Below the pieces are notes generated by a model that was given only the letters and a program-made list of their open reading frames with translations, searched no databases and was not told the DNA's origin. The translations under genes and the position numbers were made by a program. Shown here in pieces: positions 34,074 through 43,845 of a stretch of 64,000 bases of DNA (position 1 is its first letter; each line of letters opens with the position of its first letter). The DNA comes from Pseudomonas botevensis (GTDB lineage Bacteria > Pseudomonadota > Gammaproteobacteria > Pseudomonadales > Pseudomonadaceae): NCBI RefSeq assembly GCF_019145475.1, contig NZ_JAHTKI010000009.1, forward strand, positions 124,001-188,000, in the 5' to 3' direction.

Positions 34074-37000
34074 ATGTCAGTGAACACCTTTGCGTTTCAT
34101 CTTTCCCCTCGGGGCAAACTGCGCTGGGCGATCAGCAGCCTGTTCATCGCCGCCATTCCAGCGGCGCTGGCCGGCGGTGTCGTCGTCGCACCGGGGCCTG
34201 GCGGCACGGCACAATTGCAGACCCAGGGCGGCGTGCCGATCGTCAACATCGTCGCGCCGAACGGCGCCGGGCTGTCGCACAACCAGTTCCTCGACTACAA
34301 CGTCGACCGTCAGGGCCTGGTGTTGAACAACGCCTTGCAGGCCGGGCAATCGCAACTGGCCGGACAACTGGCGGCCAACCCGCAACTGCAGGGCCAGGCC
34401 GCGAGCGTGATCCTCAACGAAGTGATCAGCCGCAACCCCTCGGCCATCAACGGCGCCCAGGAAATCTTCGGTCGCGCCGCCGATTACGTGCTCGCCAACC
34501 CGAACGGCATCTCGGTCAACGGCGGCAGTTTCATCAACACGCCGAATGCCAATCTGGTGGTCGGCCGTCCCGAGTTGAACGACGGCAAACTGCAAGGCCT
34601 GAACACCCGTGATGCCAGCGGCCAGCTGCAGATTCAGGGCGGCGGGCTGACCAACCGCGAAGGCTCGATCAACCTGATCGCGCCGCGCATCGACAGCCAG
34701 GGCAGCCTCGCGGCACGGGATCAACTGAACCTCACCGTCGGCCGCAACCAGGTGGATTACCCTAGCGGTCAGGTCAAAACCGTGGACCCGGCGTGCCACA
34801 CCGCCGATCAACGGATCGACGCCAGCCTGTTCGGTGCGATGCAGGCCGGACGCATCAACATCGTCAGCACCGCTGAAGGCGCGGGCGTGAAAGTCGGCGC
34901 GGTGCAAGTGGCGGGGCACGACGGGGTGCAGATTCGTTCGGCCGGCGACCTGAGTGTCAGTGGTAAGGCTGTGCCCGACAGCCTCGACGTGACCCGCGCG
35001 GGGATCCGCAGTAGTCACGGTGACGTCGGCCTGCACAGCGGCAAGGATCTGACGCTCGCCGCTGCCGATGTTAGCGGTCGCGACGTCACGGTCGACGCCA
35101 AACGCAACCTGACCCTGACCACCGTCGAAAGCCGCAAGCTCCAGGAACAGCGCGAGAACTGGAGTAACAGCACGATAGGCATCACCTGGGAAACCTATGA
35201 TCGCGTCGAGACCGACAGCGACTCCCGCCAGCATGGCAGCCAGATCGTCGCCAGCCGCGATGCGCAGTTGTCGTCCGGCAAGGACACCGAACTGCAAGCC
35301 GCCAAGGTGGAGGCGGCGAACAAGCTGAGCGTGCAAAGTGGCGGCGATCTGCGTCTGACCGCTGCCACCGAAACCCACACCAAAACCGACAAGGGCGACC
35401 ACCGCAAGCACCTCTGGAAAGCCAACTGGAACAACAGCAGCGAAGAGCAGCGCAGCGTCACCAGCCAGTTGAAGGGCGGCAACATCGCCCTGCAGACCGC
35501 CGCGCTGTTGCGCGCTGAAGGCGCCGAGCTGAGCAGCGCCGGTGACCTGAATCTGGCTGGCAAACAGGTGGAAATCACCACCGCCACCCGCACCAACCGC
35601 AGCAGCGACAACCGCTATTCCGGCGATCTGGTGGGCGGTGGTTTCTTCGGCAAGACCGGCGACGCCGACAAGGGCCAGACCCAGCACACCGGCAGCAAGA
35701 TCAACGCCGCCGGTAAACTGCTGGTCAAGGCTGACGACGTACGCATCAGCGGCAGTCAGGTACGCGGTGCCAGGGACGCCAGCGTGATCAGCGACAATGG
35801 CTCGCTGGTGATTGATGGCGTGCAGGACACCTCGCACAGCAATCAGCACGACAAGGACAGCAAGTTCTTCGGTGTCGCCAAGGACGAATCACGGCAGAAC
35901 ACCCAGGACAGCACCACTGTGCGCAGCGAACTGGCCTCCGACAGCAATCTCAAGCTCAAGAGCGCCAGGGACATCGAAGTGGCAGGTTCCACGGTCAAGG
36001 CCGGTGGTTCGCTGACGGCGGAGGCGGCGGGGGATGTGAACGTGCATTCCACCCGCAACACCCATGACAGCAGCACCACCAGCGAGTCCCGTGGTTTTGA
36101 TCTCTACGCCGAAGAGAACACCGCCGAGCAGTACCGCGCGGGTGTGCACTACGAAGACAAAAAGCAGACGGTTACCGCCAATGACGTCACTCACCAAGGC
36201 TCCAGCCTCAGCGGCGGCAGCGTGCAGGTGCAGGCCGGTGGCGATCTGACGATCAAGGGCGGCGAGGTGAAGTCCACTGCTGGCGACACCACCCTCGGCG
36301 GCAAGAATGTTGCGTTGCTGGCCGAGCAGGACAGCCACCAGACGTCTGACGAACAGCGCAGCACTGGCGGCGGTTTGTATGTCAGCGGCGGTCTCGACCG
36401 GGCTGGCGTCGGCGTCGATTTCGCTCATGTCACTTCGAAAGACACCTCCAGCAAAACCAATGCGCAGATCACCGGCGTGCAAAGCAGCGGCGACCTGACC
36501 ATCAATGCCGACAAACTCACCACCGAAGGCGCGCAACTCAAGGCCGACAGCGGTCTGCACGTCGCCGCCAATGAAGTGGACAACCGCGCGGCCAGCAACA
36601 CCGAAAGCAGCACCCACGACAGCAGCAACTGGTCGGCGGACATTGGCGTCAACGCCGAGTACAAGGACATCGCCCGGCCGGTGGCTGGCGTGGTCAAAGA
36701 AGTACTCGACGGCAAGCTGCCGGACAAGGATGCGCTGGGCAAACTGGGCCAGCCGAACCTGGGTGTCGACGTGGCGATCGGTCACGCCGGCAGCGGCAAG
36801 ACAGAGCAGGCCAGCAACGCGGTGGTCAGCCGTTTCGATGGCGGCAGCGTGGATGTGAATGTCGCCGGAACCTTGCACGATCAAGGCACCCGGTACAACG
36901 CCAGCGCCGGCCAGGTGAATATCGGCGCGGACAAACTGGTCGCCGACGCCGCGAGCAACACCCACAGCAGCCGTGATAAATCGGTGGACGCCAAGGTCGA

Positions 37001-38540
37001 CGTGCGGGTCTACACCAAGACCGGTGAAGACCTGAACATCGCCGGCAGTGGCGCGGGCGGCAGCAGCCAGACCCGCAAGGACGAGAGCACGGCGGTGGTC
37101 GGTAGTTATGCCGGTAGCCAGGGGGTGAGCATCAAGGTTGGCGGCGACGCGCAGTTCGAAGGCAGCCGTTTCGACGGTGGGCAGGGCGGCGTGAGCATCA
37201 AGACCGGCGGCGATCTGGCGCTGAATCAGGCCAATGACCGCCAGACCAGCGACAGCTCCAGCCTGCGCGGCGATGGCTCGCTGACGGTCGGCACCTTGCC
37301 CGGCACTGACGGCACCAACGTCGATCTCGGCGCCGGGTTCCAGCTCGACCACACCGGCAAGCGGACTGAAGACAGCCAGGCGCAGGTCGCGAGCATTTCC
37401 GCCAACGGCCCGGTGCAACTGAGCAGCGGCGGCAATCAGGTTCAGCAGGGCACGAAAGTCGACAGCGCTGGCGCCATCGATGTGCAGGCCGGCGGCAAGC
37501 TCGATCTGCAAGCGGCGACCGACAGCCATGTCGCCACCGGCAGCAATCTGGGCGGCGGTCTGAAGGCCGGCGGCAGCAAGTCCAGCAGCGAGAAGAGCCT
37601 CGACAAGGGCGGCAATCTGAACGCCAGTTTCAACATCGGTCGGGTCGACGAAAACACCCAGACCCTGACCGGCGGACAGTTGAACAGCCAGAGCGGGATA
37701 GCGCTGAGTGGTGATTCGGTTCATCTGCAAGGCACTCAGGTCAGCGGGCCGAAGGTGAGTGTCGATGCGCAGAAGGGCGGCCTTGTGATGGAGTCGGCGC
37801 AGTCCACGGAAAGTCGCAACAACTGGAACGTCGCCCTGAATGCCGGCGGCAATCTGAGCAGCAGCACACCGACCGCTGAAGACGAAAAACCGAGCAGCGA
37901 TCACGGCTTCAATGCCGGGGCCAAGGTTGGCGTGGACTATCTGCAAGCCACCACGCAGCAGAACAGCCAGATCAAGGCTGACAGCGTGGCGCTCAACAGC
38001 GCCGGCGATGCGCAACTGGCCGGGGCGCGAATCGACGGCAAAGCCGTCACCGGTCAGGTGGCCGGTGATCTGACGGTGGAAAGCCGCCAGGACTCGAAAA
38101 CCGAAGCCAAAGTCGACGTGGACCTGGGCATCACCGGCAAGAAAAAGCCGGCGGACGACAAGGGGCAACTCGCCGGCACCGATTACAAGCCGACCCTCAA
38201 GGCCCAGGGCGAATACACCCGCAAGGACAGCGTGGGGCAGGCCTCGGGCATCAGCGGCAGTCAGGGTGTGAACCTCACGGTCGACGGCGCCACGCGGCTG
38301 GTGGGGGCGCGGGTTTCGTCGACGGCGGGGCAGGTTGATCTTGGCGACTCCAGCGTCAGCACTACCGACTTGAGCAACCGCGATACCGGGTTCAAGGCCG
38401 GGCTGGACCTGCCACAGAAAACCGAAGAAAACGCCCCCAAGGTGTCCTTCGAAAACGGCAACCTGAAAGTCGGCCCGGTCACCGTCAGCGGTCATTTCGA
38501 CAGCCAGACGCTCCAGGCCGGCATCGACGAAAGAGGCTGA
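34074..38540 (+). CDS. Filamentous-hemagglutinin-like adhesin (TpsA)
   Basis: This 1488-residue exoprotein has a signal peptide (to about residue 33), a TPS secretion domain with SRNPSAINGA (near 120) and NPNGIS (142-147), then a long beta-helix of hemagglutinin repeats with recurring GGDL and AGSxV-type turns. It would be secreted through TpsB to the cell surface. At 1488 residues it is shorter than many FhaB/CdiA proteins, and no VENN motif or distinct C-terminal toxin is visible, nor an immunity gene after it. An adhesin is therefore more likely than a contact-dependent toxin. The ATG has a GGAG Shine-Dalgarno. Confidence 0.93.
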   Translation: MSVNTFAFHLSPRGKLRWAISSLFIAAIPAALAGGVVVAPGPGGTAQLQTQGGVPIVNIVAPNGAGLSHNQFLDYNVDRQGLVLNNALQAGQSQLAGQLAANPQLQGQAASVILNEVISRNPSAINGAQEIFGRAADYVLANPNGISVNGGSFINTPNANLVVGRPELNDGKLQGLNTRDASGQLQIQGGGLTNREGSINLIAPRIDSQGSLAARDQLNLTVGRNQVDYPSGQVKTVDPACHTADQRIDASLFGAMQAGRINIVSTAEGAGVKVGAVQVAGHDGVQIRSAGDLSVSGKAVPDSLDVTRAGIRSSHGDVGLHSGKDLTLAAADVSGRDVTVDAKRNLTLTTVESRKLQEQRENWSNSTIGITWETYDRVETDSDSRQHGSQIVASRDAQLSSGKDTELQAAKVEAANKLSVQSGGDLRLTAATETHTKTDKGDHRKHLWKANWNNSSEEQRSVTSQLKGGNIALQTAALLRAEGAELSSAGDLNLAGKQVEITTATRTNRSSDNRYSGDLVGGGFFGKTGDADKGQTQHTGSKINAAGKLLVKADDVRISGSQVRGARDASVISDNGSLVIDGVQDTSHSNQHDKDSKFFGVAKDESRQNTQDSTTVRSELASDSNLKLKSARDIEVAGSTVKAGGSLTAEAAGDVNVHSTRNTHDSSTTSESRGFDLYAEENTAEQYRAGVHYEDKKQTVTANDVTHQGSSLSGGSVQVQAGGDLTIKGGEVKSTAGDTTLGGKNVALLAEQDSHQTSDEQRSTGGGLYVSGGLDRAGVGVDFAHVTSKDTSSKTNAQITGVQSSGDLTINADKLTTEGAQLKADSGLHVAANEVDNRAASNTESSTHDSSNWSADIGVNAEYKDIARPVAGVVKEVLDGKLPDKDALGKLGQPNLGVDVAIGHAGSGKTEQASNAVVSRFDGGSVDVNVAGTLHDQGTRYNASAGQVNIGADKLVADAASNTHSSRDKSVDAKVDVRVYTKTGEDLNIAGSGAGGSSQTRKDESTAVVGSYAGSQGVSIKVGGDAQFEGSRFDGGQGGVSIKTGGDLALNQANDRQTSDSSSLRGDGSLTVGTLPGTDGTNVDLGAGFQLDHTGKRTEDSQAQVASISANGPVQLSSGGNQVQQGTKVDSAGAIDVQAGGKLDLQAATDSHVATGSNLGGGLKAGGSKSSSEKSLDKGGNLNASFNIGRVDENTQTLTGGQLNSQSGIALSGDSVHLQGTQVSGPKVSVDAQKGGLVMESAQSTESRNNWNVALNAGGNLSSSTPTAEDEKPSSDHGFNAGAKVGVDYLQATTQQNSQIKADSVALNSAGDAQLAGARIDGKAVTGQVAGDLTVESRQDSKTEAKVDVDLGITGKKKPADDKGQLAGTDYKPTLKAQGEYTRKDSVGQASGISGSQGVNLTVDGATRLVGARVSSTAGQVDLGDSSVSTTDLSNRDTGFKAGLDLPQKTEENAPKVSFENGNLKVGPVTVSGHFDSQTLQAGIDERG

Positions 38541-38587
38541 AAACCTAACGGTGGATGTGCCCCAATCAACATCCACCCCAACTCCAA

Positions 38588-38673
38588 TGTGGGAACCGGG
38601 CTTGCCCGCGAAGGTGTCGGATCAGTCACTGCAAAGGTGCCTGAACCACCGCTTTCGCGAGCAAGCCCACACA
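38588..38673. repeat. REPIN (paired REP elements)
   Basis: A left arm TGTGGGAACCGGGCTTGCCC and an inverted right arm CTTTCGCGAGCAAGCCCACA flank a short spacer. This is the typical Pseudomonas fluorescens REP doublet, placed after the tpsA stop codon. Confidence 0.85.
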
Positions 38674-38696
38674 GGTATCTCGCTCCAGATCGCAGC

Positions 38697-38866
38697 CCCT
38701 CACCCTAGCCCTCTCCCGGGGGAGAGGGGACCGATCGGGGAATGTTCGGGAAGATCGCCAGCCTTGAAGTGCATGGCTGAATCCATAATTGGCGCAGGCG
38801 TTCAGGTCGACGTGTAACGCCAGACACCCCGGTCGGCGCCCTCTCCCTCGGGAGAGGGCTGGGGAG
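38697..38866. repeat. Inverted pair of CCCTCTCCC-type repeats
   Basis: CCTAGCCCTCTCCCGGGGGA at 38704 and a related copy in inverted context (CGCCCTCTCCCTCGGGAGAG, near 38837) lie about 100 nt apart. This is a second dispersed Pseudomonas repeat family, also present near 54.4 kb and 60.6 kb. Confidence 0.7.
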
Positions 38867-38963
38867 CGGTTGACACCGATCCAATGGAGGTGATGTGCGG
38901 CGGGGAGCTTGACAGCTCTGCGATACTGGAAGCGATCCCATCACCACGCAAGGAAAGTGCTCC

Positions 38964-39662
38964 ATGCGCAATGACGAACTCAAGGCCTTGTTCGACCAGC
39001 AATCCGCCGTCTACGACAAGCAATGGGCTGGCATGGCCCCGATCCGCGATGCGCTGTACATGTTGCTGGATTCGGTATTCGCCGGTCTGCCGGAAAACGC
39101 GCGGATCCTCTGTGTCGGCGTGGGCACCGGTGTCGAGCTGGCCCATCTGGCCGGGCAGTTCCCCGGCTGGCGATTCACCGCCGTCGATCCCTCGGGCGCG
39201 ATGCTCGATGTCTGCCGCGAGCGAGCGGCGCAGGGCGGCTTCCTTTCCCGTTGCGATTTTCATGAGGGCTATCTTGATACGCTGCCAACCGGCCCCGGCC
39301 ATGACGGTGCGACCTGTTTTCTGGTGTCGCAGTTTTTGCTCGAACCGCAGGCGCGCACCGCATTCTTCCGGGAGATTGCCGATCGGCTCGTCCCCGGTGC
39401 GATCCTGGCGAACGCCGACCTCGCCTCTGACACCGAATCACCCGCCTATGAAGCGCTGCTGCGCAACTGGATGACGCTGATGTCATCGGCCCAGGTGCCG
39501 CCGGCAATGCTGGAACGCGCGCGTGCCGCCTATGCCAAGGATGTGGCGATTGTTCCGTCAGCGCAGGTTGCCGGGCTGATAGAGGCGGCGGGGTTTACGG
39601 CGCCGGTGCAGTTTTTCCAGGCTGGTTTGATGCATGGCTGGTTCTGCACGCGCAAACCATAG
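38964..39662 (+). CDS. SAM-dependent methyltransferase
   Basis: This 232-residue enzyme has a class I methyltransferase Rossmann fold: motif I in ILCVGVGTGVELAHLAG, the acidic loop in AVDPSGAMLDVCRERA, and a downstream GFTAPVQFFQAGLMHGWF C-terminus. The substrate is unknown. It stands between the tpsA repeats and the fecI gene and has no obvious operon partner. Confidence 0.88.
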   Translation: MRNDELKALFDQQSAVYDKQWAGMAPIRDALYMLLDSVFAGLPENARILCVGVGTGVELAHLAGQFPGWRFTAVDPSGAMLDVCRERAAQGGFLSRCDFHEGYLDTLPTGPGHDGATCFLVSQFLLEPQARTAFFREIADRLVPGAILANADLASDTESPAYEALLRNWMTLMSSAQVPPAMLERARAAYAKDVAIVPSAQVAGLIEAAGFTAPVQFFQAGLMHGWFCTRKP

Positions 39663-39708
39663 ATCAAGAGCTTCGTCGGCCTCTCCGAGGAATGCATTGC
39701 TTCGGCTT

Positions 39709-39727
39709 AATAGGAAGCATTACTATT
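39709..39727 (+). promoter_or_regulatory. Candidate Fur box upstream of fecI
   Basis: AATAGGAAGCATTACTATT is a 19-bp imperfect palindrome (7 of 9 base pairs match across the dyad). It lies 26 nt before the fecI start and resembles the Fur consensus GATAATGATAATCATTATC at about half of its positions. Iron control of fecI is well established in homologous systems. Confidence 0.5.
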
Positions 39728-39753
39728 CACGCCCCTTTCCACAGCACGCCGCA

Positions 39754-40254
39754 ATGATCCCCATGCTGCCTCGCAGACCCGGCTTTCTCGAGCATTACGA
39801 AGAGTTGATCGGCACCTGGACCCGACGCCTGCGCAATCGTCAGCAGGCCGAGGATCTGGCGCACGACACCTTTGTGCGGGTGCTCGAGTCGGATGCTTCG
39901 GCGGTGCAGCAGCCACGGGCGTATCTGCACCAGACCGCGCGCAATATCGCGGTGGATGGTTATCGGCGTGAGGATCGGCGAGGCGCCATGGAGTCGGAGG
40001 CGATCGATCTCAGTGAGTCGCCAACCGGTGACCCGGAGCATTACATGCATGCGATCCAGTTGGCCGACTCCATCGAACGGGCGCTCACCGAGCTTCCGGT
40101 CAACTGCCGGCGGATTTTCGTCTGGCAGAAGATCGAAGGCCTGACCCAGGCGGAAATCGCCGAACGCCTGGGACTGTCCAAGAACATGGTCGAAAAGTAT
40201 ATGATCCGCACCCTGCGGCATTTGCGCGATCGTCTGGACGGATTGCAATCATGA
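39754..40254 (+). CDS. fecI: Iron-starvation ECF sigma factor FecI
   Basis: This 166-residue ECF sigma factor has region 2 (EDLAHDTFVRVLESD, then YLHQTARNIAVDGYRRE) and region 4 (EGLTQAEIAERLGLSKNMVE, then KYMIRTLRHLRDRL), the latter typical of FecI-like sigmas. It directs RNA polymerase to fecA when FecR is signalled by FecA. The ATG at 39754 is chosen; an in-frame ATG three codons later is possible. It is followed by fecR and fecA. Confidence 0.93.
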   Translation: MIPMLPRRPGFLEHYEELIGTWTRRLRNRQQAEDLAHDTFVRVLESDASAVQQPRAYLHQTARNIAVDGYRREDRRGAMESEAIDLSESPTGDPEHYMHAIQLADSIERALTELPVNCRRIFVWQKIEGLTQAEIAERLGLSKNMVEKYMIRTLRHLRDRLDGLQS

Positions 40255-40294
40255 GCGGCCGCGCCTTTTCATCCCCAGCCAAACAGGACATTCC

Positions 40295-41278
40295 ATGATG
40301 GATACTCGTGATTGTGCGTGCGGGCAAACAACGGTGCGCGATGACGCGGCTCGCTGGTTTGTGCGTTTGCAGGAGCCGGCCGTCAGTACCGACGAGCAGC
40401 AGCGTTTCGACGTCTGGCTGAACGAACACCCGCAGCACCGCGACGAGTTCCAGTTGCTGCAAGGCCTGTGGAGCGCTGCTGACCTGCTGCCGGCGCCACG
40501 CCTGCAAGCCCTTGTCGACACCCCGCCCGGTCGTCGCGAGCGTCGTCCGCTGCTGCGTTACGCGGTGGCCGCCAGCGTGCTGGCGGTGGCGCTCGGACTG
40601 GGGTTGTTCAGCGGTCTGAACCACCCGCAGGGCTACAGCGCCGAATTCGCCACGGCCCTGGGTGAGCGCAGGCACGTAGCGCTGCCGGACGGTTCGGTGA
40701 TCGATCTCAACAGCCGCAGCCGTTTGCAGGTGCGTTTCGAGAAGGATCGCCGGCTCATCGAACTGGCTGAAGGCGAAGCCATGTTCAGCGTCGAGCACGA
40801 CACCTCGCGGCCGTTCGTGGTCGAGGCCGGTAATGGCAAGGTTACGGTCACCGGTACGCGTTTCGATGTGCGTCGCGACGTCACGCAAACCCGGGTCGCG
40901 GTGGAACAGGGCACGGTCAAGGTGCAGGGGCGCAATGCGCCCGACAGCCAGTTCATCAGCCTGACCGCTGGCCTGGGCACGCATATCGACGCCAATGGTG
41001 TGGTGGCGTCGGCCTACGCGGTCAACCCGGCGGAACTGACCGCCTGGCGCAGCGGCAAACTGGTGTTCAACAACGCCAGCCTCAGCGAAGTCGCGGCGGA
41101 AGTTTCCCGTTATCGCGAAAAGCCGTTGAAGGTCGCCAACCCGACCGTGGCCAGTCTGCGCCTGACCAGCGTGTTCAAATCCGACAACACCGATGCCTTG
41201 CTCAAAGCCTTGCCGAGCATCCTGCCGGTGGCCGTGCGCACCCTCGCCGACGGCAGTCAGGAAATAATTTCAAAATAA
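40295..41278 (+). CDS. fecR: FecR-like transmembrane sigma regulator
   Basis: This 327-residue protein has an N-terminal cytoplasmic anti-sigma part (WFVRLQEPAVSTDEQQRFDV), one membrane helix (LRYAVAASVLAVALGLGLFS) and a periplasmic FecR domain (GSVIDLNSRSRLQVRFEKDR, then VTVTGTRFDVRRD) and C-terminal STN-contacting region. It senses the FecA signal and controls FecI. It lies between fecI and fecA with a 40-nt gap to fecI. Confidence 0.93.
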   Translation: MMDTRDCACGQTTVRDDAARWFVRLQEPAVSTDEQQRFDVWLNEHPQHRDEFQLLQGLWSAADLLPAPRLQALVDTPPGRRERRPLLRYAVAASVLAVALGLGLFSGLNHPQGYSAEFATALGERRHVALPDGSVIDLNSRSRLQVRFEKDRRLIELAEGEAMFSVEHDTSRPFVVEAGNGKVTVTGTRFDVRRDVTQTRVAVEQGTVKVQGRNAPDSQFISLTAGLGTHIDANGVVASAYAVNPAELTAWRSGKLVFNNASLSEVAAEVSRYREKPLKVANPTVASLRLTSVFKSDNTDALLKALPSILPVAVRTLADGSQEIISK

Positions 41279-41376
41279 AATTCAGGTTTTTTTCGAGTTC
41301 GTCGTCTTCCTGTTCAACTGCAACTGGTTTGCATTAACAGCCGCACACTCTTGCGATCCACAGGACTACGTTCGAC

Positions 41377-43800
41377 GTGAAAAACTCCACCGCCAAAAAC
41401 AAAAAATCCCCTTGGTTGCCGCTGGCGCTCGCGCTGGCGGTCAACGCTGCCGTGCCGCTGGCATTCGCTGCCGACGCCATCCATATCCGCGCGCAGCCGC
41501 TGGGTCAGGCCCTGAGCGAGCTGGGTCAGCAAACCTCGTTGCAGGTGTTTTTCAGCCCGGACCTGGTCGCCGGCAAACAGGCGCCGGCGGTGGACGGCAA
41601 TCTCTCTGCGGAGCAGGCCCTGCGCGAGTTGCTGCAAGGCAGCGGTCTGGATTACCAGATCAACGAAGGTTCGGTGACCCTGTCGCCCGCCGCGACTTCC
41701 GCCGCCAATGGGCCTCTGGAGCTGGGCGTGACCGACATCAAGGTGGTCGGCGACTGGCTCGGTGACGCCGACGCCGCCGTGGTGCAGAACCATCCGGGCG
41801 CCCGTACCGTGATCCGCCGCGAAGCGATGGTCGAGCAGGGCGCGATGAACGTCGGTGACGTGCTGCGTCGCGTGCCGGGCGTGCAGGTGCAGGAAGCCAA
41901 CGGCACCGGCGGCAGCGACATTTCGCTGAACGTCGGCGTGCGCGGCCTGACGTCGCGCCTGTCACCACGCTCCACCGTGCTGATCGACGGCGTGCCGGCC
42001 GCGTTTGCGCCATACGGCCAGCCGCAACTGTCGATGGCGCCGATTTCGTCCGGCAACCTCGACAGCATCGACGTGGTACGTGGCGCCGGTTCCGTGCGGT
42101 ACGGGCCACAGAACGTCGGCGGGGTGATCAACTTCGTCACCCGCGCGATCCCGGAAAAAGCCACCGGTGAAATCGGCACCACCCTGGAAACCTCCCAGCA
42201 CGGTGGCTGGAAGCACATCGACACCGCGTTCCTCGGCGGCACCGCCGACAACGGCATCGGCATGGCGCTGTTGTACTCCGGCGTCAACGGCAACGGTTAC
42301 CGCGAGCGAAACAACGGCAACGACATCGACGACGTGTTGCTCAAGACCCACTGGGCACCGACCGACCAGGACGATTTCAGCCTCAATTTCCACTACTACG
42401 ACGCCAGCGCCGACATGCCCGGCGGCCTGACCCAGAAGCAGTACGACGACAAGCCGTTCCAGTCCGACCGCGACTACGACAACTTCAGCGGCCGTCGCAA
42501 GGACGTGTCGTTCAAGTGGATTCGCCAGATCGACGAACGCACCCAGGCTGAAGTGCTGACCTATTACACCGACAGCTTTCGCGGCAGCACCATTGCCGCC
42601 CGCGATCAGAAAACCCTCAGCTCGTTCCCGCGCTCGTACTACACCCTCGGTATCGAGCCGCGTGTGTCGCGTGTATTCGACGTCGGCCCGACCACCCAGG
42701 AGGTCAGCGTCGGTTATCGCTATCTGAAAGAGGCGATGCACGAACAGTCGAGCCGTCTGGCGCTGGTCAATAACGAGCCGGTGGTCACCAAGACGTCCGA
42801 CGGCCATGTGTTCCAGGATCGCACCGGCGGCACCGAGGCCAATTCGGTCTACATCGACAACAAGATCGATGTCGGCAACTGGACCATCACGCCGGGCATC
42901 CGTTTCGAACACATCAGCACCGACTGGCACGACCGCGCCGTGCTCGACACTGCCGGCAAGCGCGTGCCGGAGAAAAACCGCAGCATCGAGAGCAACGAAC
43001 CGCTGCCGGCCCTGAGCGTGATGTATCACTTGTCGGACGCGTGGAAGCTGTTCGCCAACTACGAAACCTCGTTCGGCAGCCTGCAATACTTCCAGCTCGG
43101 CCAGGGCGGCTCGGGTGATCAGACCGCCAACGGCCTGGAGCCGGAGAAGGCCAAGACCTACGAGATCGGTACGCGCTACAACGATGACGTGTGGGGCGGG
43201 GAAGTGACGCTGTTCTACATCGACTTCGATGACGAACTGCAATACATCAGCAACGATGTGGGCTGGACCAACCTCGGCGCGACCAAGCACCAGGGCATCG
43301 AAGCGTCGGTGCATTACGACATGGCGGCGCTGGACCCACGCCTTGATGGCCTGACCGCCAACGCCGGTTTCACCTACACCCGCGCCACCTATGAAGGCGA
43401 GATTCCGGGCTTCAAGGGCCGTGACCTGCCGTTCTATTCGCGTCAGGTGGCGACGGTCGGCCTGCGTTACGACATCAACCGCTGGACCTACAACATCGAC
43501 GGGTTCGCCCAGTCCAAGCAGCGCTCGCCAGGCACCGGGGTCAACGCCGACGGCAGTTTCAACGGCAACTACATCACCGAAGGCACGGCGGACGGGCAGT
43601 ACGGCGACATTCCAGGCTACGTGACCTGGAACGTGCGCGGCGGCTATGACTTCGGTTCGCAGCTGTCGAACCTGAAACTCGGCGCCGGGGTGAAGAACAT
43701 CTTCGACAAGCAGTACTTCACCCGCTCCAGCGACAACAACTCGGGGATCTACGTCGGCACGCCGCGTACGTTCTTCGTACAGGCCAGCGTCGGTTTCTGA
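41377..43800 (+). CDS. fecA: Ferric citrate TonB-dependent receptor FecA
   Basis: This 807-residue outer-membrane receptor matches E. coli FecA closely over its length: the STN signalling domain (IHIRAQPLGQALSELG), the plug start VVGDWLGDADAAVV, GARTVIRREAMVEQGAMNVG, RSTVLIDGVPAAFAPYGQPQ, DVVRGAGSVRYGPQNVGGVI and PLPALSVMYHLSDAWKLFAN. It binds ferric dicitrate and passes both iron and a signal to FecR. The start is a GTG with AGGA 11 nt upstream; the C-terminus ends in Phe. Third gene of fecIRA. Confidence 0.95.
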   Translation: MKNSTAKNKKSPWLPLALALAVNAAVPLAFAADAIHIRAQPLGQALSELGQQTSLQVFFSPDLVAGKQAPAVDGNLSAEQALRELLQGSGLDYQINEGSVTLSPAATSAANGPLELGVTDIKVVGDWLGDADAAVVQNHPGARTVIRREAMVEQGAMNVGDVLRRVPGVQVQEANGTGGSDISLNVGVRGLTSRLSPRSTVLIDGVPAAFAPYGQPQLSMAPISSGNLDSIDVVRGAGSVRYGPQNVGGVINFVTRAIPEKATGEIGTTLETSQHGGWKHIDTAFLGGTADNGIGMALLYSGVNGNGYRERNNGNDIDDVLLKTHWAPTDQDDFSLNFHYYDASADMPGGLTQKQYDDKPFQSDRDYDNFSGRRKDVSFKWIRQIDERTQAEVLTYYTDSFRGSTIAARDQKTLSSFPRSYYTLGIEPRVSRVFDVGPTTQEVSVGYRYLKEAMHEQSSRLALVNNEPVVTKTSDGHVFQDRTGGTEANSVYIDNKIDVGNWTITPGIRFEHISTDWHDRAVLDTAGKRVPEKNRSIESNEPLPALSVMYHLSDAWKLFANYETSFGSLQYFQLGQGGSGDQTANGLEPEKAKTYEIGTRYNDDVWGGEVTLFYIDFDDELQYISNDVGWTNLGATKHQGIEASVHYDMAALDPRLDGLTANAGFTYTRATYEGEIPGFKGRDLPFYSRQVATVGLRYDINRWTYNIDGFAQSKQRSPGTGVNADGSFNGNYITEGTADGQYGDIPGYVTWNVRGGYDFGSQLSNLKLGAGVKNIFDKQYFTRSSDNNSGIYVGTPRTFFVQASVGF

Positions 43801-43808
43801 TCACGCTG

Positions 43809-43845
43809 GAGGATCGTTCCCGCGCCGCGCGTGGGAGCGATCCTC
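43809..43845. repeat. REP-like hairpin between convergent genes
   Basis: GAGGATCGTTCCCGCGC pairs with GCGTGGGAGCGATCCTC around a 3-nt loop. It follows the fecA stop codon and overlaps the stop of the MFS gene, so it probably acts as a transcription barrier for both. Confidence 0.75.

Noticed and set aside
34074..38540. CdiA-type contact-dependent toxin
   Set aside because: No VENN motif, no separate C-terminal domain and no immunity gene downstream.
35889..38576. 895-residue minus-strand frame opposite tpsA
   Set aside because: Shadow caused by the repetitive high-GC adhesin gene.
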